Shown here piece by piece: positions 17,575 to 30,609 of a DNA stretch of 64,000 nucleotides. Location of the stretch: assembly GCF_937873615.1 (NCBI RefSeq), contig NZ_CALMYP010000032.1, positions 1 through 64,000 of the forward strand, in the 5' to 3' direction. The first letter of the stretch is position 1; every line of letters begins with the position of its first letter. The position numbers were made by a program, and so were the translations under genes. Below the pieces are notes generated by a model. It was not told the DNA's origin, did no database searches, and saw only the letters and a program-made list of their open reading frames with translations. The stretch comes from an uncultured Paracoccus sp. GTDB lineage: Bacteria > Pseudomonadota > Alphaproteobacteria > Rhodobacterales > Rhodobacteraceae.

Positions 17575-17608
17575 GGGCCGGTCCGGGTGAGATCAACCGG
17601 GCCGGCCC
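17575..17608 (+). other. Hairpin between dnaK and dnaJ
   Basis: GGGCCGG (17575-17581) pairs with CCGGCCC (17602-17608). A one-base bulge and a short inner helix close a GAGATCA loop. It is followed by TTGCG rather than a T-run, so it is a partial terminator or processing structure at best. It may help set the DnaK:DnaJ ratio, but that is inference. Confidence 0.4.
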
Positions 17609-17626
17609 TTGCGTGAGAGGCACCAG

Positions 17627-18787
17627 ATGGCGAAACCCTGTTATTACGAGACGCTCGGCCTGGCCAAGGGGGCCAATGGTGACGAGATCAAGAAGGCCTA
17701 CCGGCAGAAGGCCAAGGAACTGCACCCCGACAGGAACGGCTCCGACCCGACCTCCGAGGCGAGGTTCAAGGAAGTCAACGAAGCCTATGAATGCCTGAAG
17801 GACCCGCAGAAGAAGGCGGCCTATGACCGCTTTGGTCATGGTGCCTTTGAAAACGGCGGCGGCGGCGGCTTCGGGCGCGGTGGAAATGGCGATTTCGGTG
17901 CAGCCTTCGCCGATGTGTTCGAAGACCTGTTCGGCGATTTCATGGGCGGTCGCGGGGCCGCCGGCGCCGGGCGCAGCCGTGCCGCGCGCGGCCAGGACCT
18001 GCGCTATAACCTCTCGGTGACGCTGGAAGAGGCCTTTCTTGGCGTCCAGAAGACGATCAACGTGCCGAGTTCCGTCACCTGCAAGGAATGCGAAGGCACC
18101 GGCGCAGAAGGTGCTGTCGAACCGGTGACCTGCCCGACCTGTTCGGGCATGGGCAAGGTCCGTGCCAGCCAGGGCTTCTTCACCGTCGAACGCACCTGTC
18201 CGACCTGCAACGGCGCCGGCCAGATGGTCAAGAACCCCTGCACCGCCTGCCACGGTCAGGGCCGCGTCGAGACCCGGCGCGCGCTGCAGGTGAACATCCC
18301 CGCAGGCGTCGAGACCGGCACCCGCATCCGCCTTGCGGGCGAGGGCGAGGCCGGCTTGCGCGGCGGCCCGGCGGGCGATCTCTATATCTTCGTGAATGTC
18401 AGCGAGCATTCGATCTTCCTGCGCGACGGCAAGACGCTGGCCTGTCAGGTGCCGGTCGGCATGACCATCGCCGCGCTCGGCGGCGAGGTCGAGGTGCCGA
18501 CCATCGACGGCGGCCGCTCGCGGGTGAAGGTGCCGGCGGGCAGTCAGACCGGCCGCCAGATGCGCCTGCGCGGCAAGGGGATGCCACCCCTGCGGCACGG
18601 CAATGGCATGGGTGCCGATACCGGCGACATGCTGATCGAGCTGGTCGTGGAGACCCCGGTGAACCTCACCCCGCACCAGAAGGAACTGCTGCGCGAATTC
18701 AGTGAGATCAAGGCAAACAACTCGCCGCAATCGGCGGGGTTCTTCGACAAGGTGAAGAATTTCTGGGACGGGATGACCGGGACCTAA
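17627..18787 (+). CDS. dnaJ: Co-chaperone DnaJ (Hsp40)
   Basis: 386 aa from the ATG at 17627; a GTG six codons earlier precedes the apparent GAGAGG ribosome-binding site and is rejected. The J-domain (residues 4-70) has the HPD motif in KELHPDRNG. A Gly/Phe-rich linker (about 75-125) follows. Four CxxCxGxG zinc repeats are CKECEGTG, CPTCSGMG, CPTCNGAG and CTACHGQG (about 150-215), with C-terminal peptide-binding beta domains after them. It delivers substrates to DnaK and stimulates its ATPase. It is a type I DnaJ with all zinc ligands present. Confidence 0.98.
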   Translation: MAKPCYYETLGLAKGANGDEIKKAYRQKAKELHPDRNGSDPTSEARFKEVNEAYECLKDPQKKAAYDRFGHGAFENGGGGGFGRGGNGDFGAAFADVFEDLFGDFMGGRGAAGAGRSRAARGQDLRYNLSVTLEEAFLGVQKTINVPSSVTCKECEGTGAEGAVEPVTCPTCSGMGKVRASQGFFTVERTCPTCNGAGQMVKNPCTACHGQGRVETRRALQVNIPAGVETGTRIRLAGEGEAGLRGGPAGDLYIFVNVSEHSIFLRDGKTLACQVPVGMTIAALGGEVEVPTIDGGRSRVKVPAGSQTGRQMRLRGKGMPPLRHGNGMGADTGDMLIELVVETPVNLTPHQKELLREFSEIKANNSPQSAGFFDKVKNFWDGMTGT

Positions 18788-18808
18788 ACGCCCGCAGGTC
18801 AGTTTTTT
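18781..18808 (+). terminator. Weak intrinsic terminator after dnaJ
   Basis: GACCT (18781-18785, overlapping the stop codon) and AGGTC (18796-18800) form a short stem with a ten-base loop. A T6 run (18803-18808) follows. The stem is only 5 bp, so termination may be partial. It is the only T-tract hairpin in the 198-base gap before the convergent epimerase gene. I see nothing else in that gap. Confidence 0.4.
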
Positions 18809-18985
18809 CAGCGCCGGCACGCCCTTTGTGCGACCGTCTTGCCTGTCTGTGACCTGAGCTCCGTTGAAATCCCGGACCCTTTTGCATCGTGGGGGAATCC
18901 GGTTGCGGCGGGCGCTGGATCACCTGCAAGAACGCGCCGCGAAGCGGACACCACCTGCGCTATGTCGCCCAGACGATCCAGGGAA

Positions 18986-19900
18986 TCAGCCCTCTGCCCT
19001 CAAGATCGCGGCAAGCCCGCTTCGATAGTCGGGATAGCGCAGCCGATAACCCAGCACCTGCTTCATGCGCGCATTGCCGACGCGCTTGGAACCGGAATAG
19101 AAGCTGCGCGCCATCGGCGTCATCTCGGCTGTGGCGAAATCCTCGGCCTCGGGCGGGGGCAGGCCGAGCATCCCGGCGGCGGCGGCGATGACCTCCTCGG
19201 GCGGGGCCGGATCGTCGTCGCAGAGGTTGTAAAGATGCGGGCCGGCGGTGGCGGGCAGATCGGCGGCCAGCGAGGCCAGCACGGCACCGGCAATATCCTC
19301 GACATGGATACGCGAGAAGACCTGTCCGGGTTTCACGATCCGGCGCGCGGTGCCGTTGCGCAGCTTGGCGAAGGGACCGCGACCCGGCCCGTAGATCCCG
19401 GCCAGCCGGAAGATCGAGAGCGGCCAGCCGGCGCGGGCCGACAGGTCCGCCCAGGCTTCCTCGGCCCGCAGCCGCGCGCGGGCACGGGCCATGCCGGGAT
19501 CGGGCGGCGTGCATTCATCGACCCAGCCGCCGCCGTGATCGCCATAGACATTGGTCGACGAAAGATAGCCGACCCAGCGAGGGCGCGCCTGCAGAAGCGC
19601 CGGGCCGAAACGGGCGATGACCGGATCGGCGGGGCCCTCGGCCAAGGGGCCGGCACAGTCGGGGGCGATGCTGACAAGGATGGCATCGGCGCGGGCGATG
19701 GCTTCGGTGATGCGGTCCTCGTCGCCGTTATCGTCACCGGACCAGATCAGCGGCGCGGCGCCGGCTGCGACCAGCCGGTCCGGGTCGCTGCGGGTGGTGC
19801 CGGTGACCTGCCAGCCCTCGGCCAGCAGCCGGGGCGTCAGGGCGGCGGCGCTATAGCCATGGCCGAAGATCAGCATCTGCCTGGGTGTCGCTGTCGTCAT
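18986..19900 (-). CDS. NAD(P)-dependent epimerase/dehydratase family protein (YeeZ-like)
   Basis: 304 aa from the ATG at 19900; a TTG codon directly before it is less likely. The N-terminal Rossmann motif is MLIFGHGYSAAALTPRLLAE (GxGxxA), typical of the atypical extended SDR group that includes YeeZ. STNVYGDHGGGWVDE (about residues 117-131) matches the SDR active-site region, with tyrosine at VYG. A catalytic YxxxK is not obvious, so the protein may bind NAD(P) without classic SDR chemistry. It is eight bases downstream of the LLM oxidoreductase gene on the same strand. Substrate unknown. Confidence 0.75.
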   Translation of the reverse strand: MTTATPRQMLIFGHGYSAAALTPRLLAEGWQVTGTTRSDPDRLVAAGAAPLIWSGDDNGDEDRITEAIARADAILVSIAPDCAGPLAEGPADPVIARFGPALLQARPRWVGYLSSTNVYGDHGGGWVDECTPPDPGMARARARLRAEEAWADLSARAGWPLSIFRLAGIYGPGRGPFAKLRNGTARRIVKPGQVFSRIHVEDIAGAVLASLAADLPATAGPHLYNLCDDDPAPPEEVIAAAAGMLGLPPPEAEDFATAEMTPMARSFYSGSKRVGNARMKQVLGYRLRYPDYRSGLAAILRAEG

Positions 19901-19907
19901 CAAGCGG

Positions 19908-20903
19908 TCAGCCTTTCATCTCGTCCAGCACCTCGGCGGCGATGCGGAAGGAATTGCGCCGCGCCTCGGGGTCGTGGATCTGGCCGGTCAGGATCAGTTC
20001 GTCCGGCCGATAGCGTGCGATCAGTTGCGACAACCCTTCGCGAACCGTGGCCGGGCTGCCGACGGCGCTGATGCGCAAGGCTTCGCCGACCATGCGTTGC
20101 AGCGGCGGGGTAATCTCGGCCAGATCGCGCGTGGGTTTCGGCAGCTTGCCGGGCTTGCCGCTGCGCAGCCGGGCGAAGGCAAGCTGCTGGCTGGATTGCA
20201 GAAACCGCGCTTCGTCATCGGTTTCCGCCGCGATTACGTTCACGGCCAGCATGAAATGCGGCCCGCTTTCGGCATCGGCGCGACCGGCAGGCTGGAAACG
20301 CTCGCGGTAAAGCGGCAGCGCCTCATCCAGCGCCCCCGGCGCGAAATGCGAGGCGAAGGCGTAAGGCAAGCCCAGCATCGCCGCCAGTTGCGCCCCGTAA
20401 AGCGAGGATCCCAGCATCCAGACCGGCACATGCGTCCCCTGCCCCGGATGGGCGATCACCGGCGCATCGGGTGCGGCCTCGCCGAGATAGGAGATCAACT
20501 CCAGCACGTCATGGGGGAAATTCTCGGCCATGTCGGGCGATTTGCGCAGCGCCCGGAACACCGCGCCATCGCCGCCCGGCGCGCGGCCCAGACCGAGGTC
20601 GATGCGCGCGCCATGGATGGTGGCCAGCGTCCCGAACTGCTCGGCAATCGAAAGCGGCGAATGGTTGGGCAGCATGACACCGCCCGCGCCAACCCTGATG
20701 CGGCTGGTATGGGCGGCGATATGGCCAATCATGACCGAGGTCGCGGCGGATGCGATGCCGATCATGTTGTGATGCTCGGCCAGCCAATAGCGGTGATAAT
20801 TCAGCCCGTCGGCCATCTGCGCCAGCGCCACGCTGGCGGAAATCGCCTGCTCCGTGGTGCTGCCTTCGGGGACAGGGGCAAGATCGAGGATGGAATAGCG
20901 CAT
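19908..20903 (-). CDS. LLM class flavin-dependent oxidoreductase (luciferase-like)
   Basis: 331 aa from the ATG at 20903, preceded by a GAAAGGAAA ribosome-binding site. A longer frame begins 23 codons earlier in the divergent intergenic region and lacks family similarity. The protein begins MRYSILDLAPVPEGSTTEQA. It contains RYWLAEHHNM (about residues 43-52), HTSRIRVGAGGVMLPNHSPL and LGRAPGGDG, which define the FMN-dependent luciferase-like monooxygenase family related to YhbW. The barrel uses reduced flavin, but the substrate is not deducible. Divergent from amn and upstream of the epimerase-like gene. Confidence 0.87.
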   Translation of the reverse strand: MRYSILDLAPVPEGSTTEQAISASVALAQMADGLNYHRYWLAEHHNMIGIASAATSVMIGHIAAHTSRIRVGAGGVMLPNHSPLSIAEQFGTLATIHGARIDLGLGRAPGGDGAVFRALRKSPDMAENFPHDVLELISYLGEAAPDAPVIAHPGQGTHVPVWMLGSSLYGAQLAAMLGLPYAFASHFAPGALDEALPLYRERFQPAGRADAESGPHFMLAVNVIAAETDDEARFLQSSQQLAFARLRSGKPGKLPKPTRDLAEITPPLQRMVGEALRISAVGSPATVREGLSQLIARYRPDELILTGQIHDPEARRNSFRIAAEVLDEMKG

Positions 20904-20996
20904 GACAATTTCCTTTCGGCCATGATCTAGGCATTCGGCGGCCGTCTTGCCAGTGTCGCGCGCGGCTGGCACTCTCGCTCAAACAAGAGGCCATTC

Positions 20997-22475
20997 ATGA
21001 ACGACAAGATCCTGCCGCTCGAAACCCCCGCACCGGTCGAGCGCGAATATTTCACCGATCCCGCCGCCGCCGTGGACCGGTTGTGCGCGCTATACGACCG
21101 CGCGGCGGCGTTTCTGACCGAGCATTTCCTGGCGACACTGGGCGGAGAGGCACCCGCCGCCCGCTATCGCGCCTTCTATCCCGAGGTGCGGCTGACCACC
21201 ACCAGCCACAGCAAGACCGATTCGCGCCTGTCCTTCGGCCATGTCACCACCCCCGGCAGCTATGTCGCGACGATCACCCGGCCCGACCTGTTCCGCAACT
21301 ACCTGACCGAGCAGCTTGGCCTGCTGATCCGGAACCACGATACGCCCGTCGCCGTCGGCTACAGCGAGACGCCTATGCCGGTGCATTTCGCCGTCGCAAC
21401 CCGCACCGATCTGAACGTGCCGCAGGAAGGCGTGCTGAATTTCAGCCTGCGCGATGTCTTCGACGTGCCGGACCTGAACACCGTCAACGACGATATCGTC
21501 AATGGCGTGGCCGTCCCCCATGCCGACGGGGCCGAGGATCTGGCCCCCTTCACCGCGCAGCGCGTCGATTACTCGCTGGCGCGGCTGGCGCATTACACCG
21601 CGACCGATCCGAAGCATTTCCAGAATTTCGTGCTGTTCACGAACTACCAGTTCTATGTCGATGAGTTCGAGGCCTTTGCCCGCGTGGCGCTTGGCGATCC
21701 GGCTTCGGGCTATACGGAATTCGTGGCCCCCGGCAATCAGGTCATCGACAACCCGGATGGCGAGATCGTGCCACTGGCCAAGCTGCCGCAGATGCCGACC
21801 TATCACCTGAAGCGTCCCGGCAATCAGGGCGTCACGCTGGTGAATATCGGTGTCGGCCCCTCCAACGCCAAGACCGCGACCGACCATATCGCGGTGCTGC
21901 GCCCCCATGCCTGGCTGATGGTCGGCCATTGCGCGGGGCTGCGCAATTCGCAGTCGCTCGGCGACTTCGTGCTGGCTCATGCCTATCTGCGCGAGGATCA
22001 TGTGCTGGACGACGACCTGCCGGTCTGGGTGCCGATCCCGGCTTTGGCCGAGGTGCAGGTGGCGCTACAGGAAGCCGTGGCCGAGGTCACCAAGCTGGAA
22101 GGCTACGAGCTGAAGCGCATCATGCGCACCGGCACCGTCGCCACCATCGACAACCGCAACTGGGAGCTGCGCGACCAGTCCGGCCCGATCCACCGCCTGT
22201 CGCTGTCGCGCGCCATCGCGCTCGACATGGAAAGCGCCACCATCGCCGCCAACGGGTTCCGCTTCCGGGTGCCCTATGGCACGCTGCTTTGTGTCTCGGA
22301 CAAGCCGCTGCACGGGGAATTGAAGCTGCCCGGCATGGCCACCGATTTCTATCGCACCCAGGTCGCCAGCCACCTGCTGATCGGCGTTCGCGCGATGGAG
22401 AAGCTGCGCGACATGCCGCTGGAACGCATCCATTCGCGCAAGCTGCGCTCCTTCAGCGAGACCGCATTCCTTTAG
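20997..22475 (+). CDS. amn: AMP nucleosidase
   Basis: 492 aa, the length expected for AMP nucleosidase. The N-terminal Amn-specific domain (about residues 10-180) contains YPEVRLTTTSHSKTDSRLSF. The C-terminal nucleoside-phosphorylase-like domain contains VNIGVGPSNAKTATDHIAVL (about 281-300) and an MESATIAANGFRFRVPYGTL stretch, whose glutamate and methionine fit the ribose/base pocket. It splits AMP into adenine and ribose-5-phosphate and helps regulate the adenylate pool. It is a single gene, divergent from the LLM oxidoreductase, with no obvious operon partner. Confidence 0.95.
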   Translation: MNDKILPLETPAPVEREYFTDPAAAVDRLCALYDRAAAFLTEHFLATLGGEAPAARYRAFYPEVRLTTTSHSKTDSRLSFGHVTTPGSYVATITRPDLFRNYLTEQLGLLIRNHDTPVAVGYSETPMPVHFAVATRTDLNVPQEGVLNFSLRDVFDVPDLNTVNDDIVNGVAVPHADGAEDLAPFTAQRVDYSLARLAHYTATDPKHFQNFVLFTNYQFYVDEFEAFARVALGDPASGYTEFVAPGNQVIDNPDGEIVPLAKLPQMPTYHLKRPGNQGVTLVNIGVGPSNAKTATDHIAVLRPHAWLMVGHCAGLRNSQSLGDFVLAHAYLREDHVLDDDLPVWVPIPALAEVQVALQEAVAEVTKLEGYELKRIMRTGTVATIDNRNWELRDQSGPIHRLSLSRAIALDMESATIAANGFRFRVPYGTLLCVSDKPLHGELKLPGMATDFYRTQVASHLLIGVRAMEKLRDMPLERIHSRKLRSFSETAFL

Positions 22476-22569
22476 GCAAAATACCGCAAGTTGACGCTGC
22501 GTTACACGTTAAGAATTGGCGAAAAACGCCGTTTCTTGGCCCTTGCCGCCCGAGGATTGAGAAAAACGG

Positions 22570-22598
22570 TTGAAATATCCCGCGAAACCTTGTGTAGC
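22570..22598 (+). promoter_or_regulatory. Candidate sigma-70 promoter of the HU gene
   Basis: TTGAAA (22570-22575), 17 bases, then TGTAGC (22593-22598). The -35 is good, the -10 matches only three of six TATAAT positions, and the spacing is ideal. It lies 66 bases before the HU start codon in a noticeably AT-richer stretch than the surroundings. Confidence 0.35.
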
Positions 22599-22663
22599 AG
22601 ATGGCATGCCGCGACCAGCGGCACTGAACTTTCCCCAATTTCGGGGCAACGAGGAGACAGATA

Positions 22664-22960
22664 ATGGCTCAAGCCGCAAAGCCCATGACCAAGACCCAAC
22701 TCGTCGCCACTCTGGCCGACGAAATGGGCAGCGACAAGAAAACCGCTGCTGCCGCTCTGGACGCGATCGCCGCCGTGGTGACCCGCGAAGTTGCCAGCGG
22801 TGGTGCGGTCACGCTGCCGGGCATTGGCAAGGTTGCCTGCCGTGCACGCCCCGAGCGTATGGTCCGCAATCCGCAGACCCAGGAAATGATGTCCAAGCCC
22901 GCCGACAAGCAGGTCAAGGTGACCGTTGCCAAGGCGCTGAAAGACAGCGTTAACGCCTGA
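22664..22960 (+). CDS. hup: HU family DNA-binding protein
   Basis: 98 aa. The start MAQAAKPMTKTQLVATLADE leads into the HU helical dimerisation region. GGAVTLPGIGKVACRARPER (about residues 46-65) is the conserved beta-saddle, and MVRNPQTQEMM is the DNA-binding arm. HU bends and compacts DNA in the nucleoid. The ATG follows a strong GAGGAGA site. The gene stands alone between amn and an EamA transporter and ends in a clear intrinsic terminator. The DNA-binding arm proline (in RNPQT) is present. Whether it is the major HU or a paralogue cannot be decided. Confidence 0.95.
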   Translation: MAQAAKPMTKTQLVATLADEMGSDKKTAAAALDAIAAVVTREVASGGAVTLPGIGKVACRARPERMVRNPQTQEMMSKPADKQVKVTVAKALKDSVNA

Positions 22961-23001
22961 TCCGAAGCCCGACAGGGGGGCCAAGGACACAAGAACGAAC
23001 T

Positions 23002-23025
23002 GGCCGCCTTCGGGGCGGCCTTTTT
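23002..23025 (+). terminator. Intrinsic terminator of the HU gene
   Basis: Perfect 7-bp stem GGCCGCC / GGCGGCC around TTCGG, followed directly by five T residues. It lies 41 bases after the HU stop codon and before the EamA gene on the same strand. Confidence 0.85.
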
Positions 23026-23105
23026 CATGCGCGGGCCGAGGCCGGCAGGGGCTGGCGCTGCCCCGGTCGCCGGCCTAAGCTCGGCCGGTTCGGACAGGGT
23101 GCGGC

Positions 23106-24041
23106 ATGGATCTCAAATCAATCGGCATGGGGCTGGCCTTCGCCTTCATGTGGGCCTCGGCCTTCACTTCGACGCGGGTCATCGTGGTCGCAGCACCGCC
23201 CCTGACCGCGCTTGTCATCCGCTTCACGCTGTCGGCCATGATCGGGGTGCTGCTGGCGCGCGCCATGGGCCAGACATGGAAGCTCAGCCGCAACGAATGG
23301 CGGGTGCTGATCATCTTCGGCGTGATGCAGAACGCGCTTTACCTTGGGCTGAACTGGATCGCCATGCGCACCATCGAGGCCTCGGCCGCTGCCATCATCG
23401 CCTCGATGATGCCGCTCTTGGTGGCCTTTCTGGGCTGGGTCTGGCTGGGCGAGAGGCTGAGGCCGATGGCCATCGCGGGGCTGATCCTCGGGGTGCTCGG
23501 CGTGGCCATGGTCATGGGGGTGCGGCTGCAACACGGGCTGGACCCTTACGGTGCGATACTGGCGCTGATCGGCGTCGTTGCGCTGACGCTGGCGACGCTG
23601 GTGGCGCGCGGCGCGGGCGGCAGCCGCAACATGATGATGATCGTCGCGCTGCAAATGGCCGTGGGCGCCGTCGTGCTGGCCGTGCCCGCGGCGCTGACCG
23701 AATGGGGCCAGCCCATCGACTGGAGCTGGCGCCTGGGTATAGCCTTTCTCTATACCGTGCTGGCGCCGGGCATCGCCGCGACCTTCATCTGGTTCCTGCT
23801 GGTCGGGCGCATCGGCGCCATTCGCGCCGCCACGTTCCACTTCCTGTCGCCGATCTTCGGCGTCACCATCGCCGCGATCTTTCTGGGCGAGCGCTTCGGT
23901 TTCAGCGACGTGATCGGCGCCGGCATCGTGGCGGCGGGCATCCTGATGGTGCAGATGGCCCGCCTGCCGGTCGATGGAATCAGCGTTCGGCCACCAGCCG
24001 CACCGCATCGCGATCCTGACAGCGCGCGACCCAATCCTTGA
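23106..24041 (+). CDS. EamA/DMT family transporter
   Basis: 311 aa, ten predicted membrane segments in two EamA repeats (about residues 5-135 and 150-290). ASAAAIIASMMPLLVAFLGW and APGIAATFIWFLLVGRIGAI are the characteristic second and seventh helices of drug/metabolite exporters. It is an inner-membrane permease of unknown substrate. Its 3' end overlaps the convergent glutathione S-transferase gene by 62 bases, which is unusual among these neighbours. The last 25 residues are hydrophilic and lie in that overlap. Confidence 0.87.
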   Translation: MDLKSIGMGLAFAFMWASAFTSTRVIVVAAPPLTALVIRFTLSAMIGVLLARAMGQTWKLSRNEWRVLIIFGVMQNALYLGLNWIAMRTIEASAAAIIASMMPLLVAFLGWVWLGERLRPMAIAGLILGVLGVAMVMGVRLQHGLDPYGAILALIGVVALTLATLVARGAGGSRNMMMIVALQMAVGAVVLAVPAALTEWGQPIDWSWRLGIAFLYTVLAPGIAATFIWFLLVGRIGAIRAATFHFLSPIFGVTIAAIFLGERFGFSDVIGAGIVAAGILMVQMARLPVDGISVRPPAAPHRDPDSARPNP

Positions 24042-24567
24042 TCGCCGGGGTCGCCGGAAGCTGATCGCCGAACCAGGCGAAGGGGCCGGCGCAGAGCAGA
24101 TCGGCGGCGCTGAATTCGTCGCCCAGCAGATAGGGCTGCTTCGACAGCACCCCGTCCAGCGTCTGCATCGCGGTGTCGTAATCGCGGAACGAGGCCATGA
24201 TCGCCGGATGGCTGAGACCGGTCCAGCTGAGGATCGCCACCGGCTCGAACACGCCCTGATACCAGGTCAGCCAGGACAGATAGCGCCCGCGCTGCGGATC
24301 GCCGACCGAACGACCCAACCCGGCCTTGGGAAAGCGGTCGGTCAGATAGAGCATGATCGCCGCGCGCTCGCGCACGAAATCATCGCCATCGGTCAGATAG
24401 GGAACCTTGCCCTCGGGATGCGGGTTCTTCGGGTCGCGCCCGCCCGATCCGTCCTGCCGGGGAATGGTCACGATCTCCGTCTTCACCTGATCGGCCACAC
24501 CCAGTTCATGCAGCAATTGCATGACCGAGGTCGAGCGGGAATTCGGGGCGTGATAGAAGGTCAGCAT
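23980..24567 (-). CDS. Glutathione S-transferase family protein
   Basis: 195 aa from the second of two adjacent ATGs (24567), which sits six bases after an AGGAG site. The first ATG (24570) would be only three bases from it. The N-terminal thioredoxin-like domain starts MLTFYHAPNSRSTSVMQLLH, where the serine-rich loop could hold the catalytic Ser. NPHPEGKVPYLTDGDDFVRE (about residues 47-66) is the glutathione-binding cis-Pro region, and a helical C-terminal domain follows. It probably conjugates or reduces electrophiles with glutathione. Divergent from the WYL regulator and convergent with EamA. Confidence 0.88.
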   Translation of the reverse strand: MLTFYHAPNSRSTSVMQLLHELGVADQVKTEIVTIPRQDGSGGRDPKNPHPEGKVPYLTDGDDFVRERAAIMLYLTDRFPKAGLGRSVGDPQRGRYLSWLTWYQGVFEPVAILSWTGLSHPAIMASFRDYDTAMQTLDGVLSKQPYLLGDEFSAADLLCAGPFAWFGDQLPATPAIKDWVARCQDRDAVRLVAER

Positions 24568-24629
24568 CATGGACTCCTGTTTGTCGATGAGGCAGTTATG
24601 GGCCAGGGCTCCTGACAGAATGTGACAGC

Positions 24630-25382
24630 ATGGCACGCACCGACCGGCTGATGAGATTGATGGACGCGCTGCGCCGCCTGCCGCCGCCGGTCACAGCCAC
24701 CCGGCTGGCCGCGGAAACCGGCGTCAGCCCGCGCCAGCTTTACCGCGACATCGCCACATTGCGCGCCGGCGGTGCCCTGATCGACGGCGAGGCCGGGCTG
24801 GGTTACCGCCTGACCGAGGACCCCGCGCTTCCCCCGCAAAGCTTCTCGCGATTGGAGATCGAGGCGCTCAGGCTGGCCGTCGACGCCCTGCCCCGCGTCG
24901 GCGATCCGGACCTGATCGCGGCGGCGCGCAATGCGCTGGCACGGATCGTCGCCACCCTGCCCGAGCGTCAGGCGATGCAGGCCACCCATGTCGCGCTGCG
25001 CAGCTTCACCCCGCCGACCGCCCGCCCCCTGCCGACGGTGGACATGGAGATGATCCGCAATGCCTGCTGGGACGAGGACGAGATCCGCCTGACCTATCGC
25101 GACCTGAACGAGCGCATCACCGAACGCGAGATCCGCCCGCTCGGCATGTCCTATTCGGAGAACGCGCTGCTGCTTCTGGGCTGGTGCAAGCTGCGCGAAG
25201 GTTTCCGCATGTTCCACTGCAACCGCATCATCAGCGCCGAACTGACCGGGCAGAGCTTCCGCCCCCGGCGCGTGGCGCTGCTGCGCGACTATGTCGAGCA
25301 GATGCGCAACCGACCCGAGATCTGCGACGAATCGCGCCATGCCCTGACCGTGCTGACCGGCACCGACCAAATGCGGCGATGA
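24630..25382 (+). CDS. WYL-domain transcriptional regulator (YafY-like)
   Basis: 250 aa. N-terminal winged helix-turn-helix (about residues 5-65), with TATRLAAETGVSPRQLYRDI as the recognition helix region. A linker follows, then a WYL domain (about 140-205) with IRLTYRDLNERITEREIRPL and LLLLGWCKLREGFRMF. WYL proteins sense ligands or nucleic acids and often control an adjacent gene. The divergent glutathione S-transferase gene, 62 bases away, is the obvious candidate target (inference). Its stop is six bases from the convergent gyrB stop. Confidence 0.87.
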   Translation: MARTDRLMRLMDALRRLPPPVTATRLAAETGVSPRQLYRDIATLRAGGALIDGEAGLGYRLTEDPALPPQSFSRLEIEALRLAVDALPRVGDPDLIAAARNALARIVATLPERQAMQATHVALRSFTPPTARPLPTVDMEMIRNACWDEDEIRLTYRDLNERITEREIRPLGMSYSENALLLLGWCKLREGFRMFHCNRIISAELTGQSFRPRRVALLRDYVEQMRNRPEICDESRHALTVLTGTDQMRR

Positions 25383-25388
25383 GCCGGA

Positions 25389-29538
<4,150 letters not shown>

Positions 29539-30609
29539 TTACGCCAGCCGCCGCGACCCCTCAACGCCGCGCGCGATTTCCAGCATCTGCGCGCGCGGCG
29601 CGATGGCCTCGAACAGCTCCGCCCCGGTGCCGGTCAGCAGGGATTGCGCCGACAGACGCGTGATCTCGGCATAAAGCGCGGCGCGCCGGTCGCTGTCCAG
29701 ATGCGCCGCGACCTCGTCCAGCAGCAGCAGCACCGGCAGGTCGGGCAGCGCCCGCGCATTGGCAAGGATCACCGACAGAAGCAGCGCCTTCTGCTCCCCG
29801 GTCGAGGAGAGCGCGGCGGGCATATCCTGCGGCCCCCAGACGGCACCCAGATCGGCGCGATGCGGCCCGGTCAGGCTGCGGCCCGCCGCCAGATCGCGCG
29901 GCCGCATCGCCGCCAGCCGACCGGCGATATCCGCCGCATTCGGATCGTCGGCAAAGCCCTCGCCCGGCATGAGGGTCAGGGTCGCCGCCGGGAAGTCGGC
30001 CGATGCCGCCTGCGCCGCCATGATCCGCTCCAGCGCCGAAAGCCGGTTCGTCGTCAGCTGCGCGCCGGCCTCGGCCATCTGGGTTTCCAGCGCCCGATAC
30101 CAGCCCGGATCGGTGACCTGATCGCGCAGCAGCCGGTTACGCTCTCGCATGGCCTTGTCATAGCTCAGCGCCGCCTCGGCATGGCCGGGATGGAAGGACA
30201 GCGTCACCCGGTCGAGGAACCGCCTGCGCCCCTCGGGCGCATCGGTCCAGAGCCGGTCCATCGCCGGGGTCAGCCAGATCACCCGGATCAGCGCGCCAAG
30301 CGCGGTCTGCGGGCTGGGCTTGTCGTCGATGCGCACCTCGCGCCCCGATCCGGGCGGGGCAATGGTCTCGACCTGCCTGTCACCTATCCGGGCCCTGATG
30401 CGCCAGCCCGCGCCGACGCCCTGCCGGGCCTGATCGCCGGGTGCCGCACCACGCATCCCGCGCCCCGGCGCCAGCATCGACACCGCTTCCAGAACATTGG
30501 TCTTGCCGGAACCGTTCGGCCCGTAAAGCGCCACTGGCCGCGCATCGAGTTCAAGCTCGAATCGCGGCCAGGACCGGAACTGGGCAAGCGTCAGGCGATG
30601 AAGCGTCAC
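29539..30609 (-). CDS. recF: DNA replication/repair protein RecF
   Basis: 356 aa with a GTG start that overlaps the dnaN stop (GTGA). Walker A GPNGSGKTN is at residues 30-38. LSSTGEQKALLLSVILA (about 260-280) is the ABC/SMC signature, and LLLLDEVAAHLDSDRR the Walker B/D-loop. RecF binds gaps in DNA and helps load RecA through RecOR. The expected order dnaA-dnaN-recF is conserved. The gyrB gene that usually follows is displaced by an opposite-strand phospholipase-like gene that ends at the next base. Confidence 0.95.
   Translation of the reverse strand: MTLHRLTLAQFRSWPRFELELDARPVALYGPNGSGKTNVLEAVSMLAPGRGMRGAAPGDQARQGVGAGWRIRARIGDRQVETIAPPGSGREVRIDDKPSPQTALGALIRVIWLTPAMDRLWTDAPEGRRRFLDRVTLSFHPGHAEAALSYDKAMRERNRLLRDQVTDPGWYRALETQMAEAGAQLTTNRLSALERIMAAQAASADFPAATLTLMPGEGFADDPNAADIAGRLAAMRPRDLAAGRSLTGPHRADLGAVWGPQDMPAALSSTGEQKALLLSVILANARALPDLPVLLLLDEVAAHLDSDRRAALYAEITRLSAQSLLTGTGAELFEAIAPRAQMLEIARGVEGSRRLA

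Noticed and set aside
17575-17608. Full transcription terminator between dnaK and dnaJ
   Set aside because: There is a GC-rich hairpin but no T-run, and dnaJ lacks a visible promoter of its own, so I report it only as a hairpin.
22453-22990. Open frames on the minus strand around the HU gene
   Set aside because: They are antisense to the HU gene and its promoter region. The HU protein is clearly the coding product, with a ribosome-binding site and a terminator.
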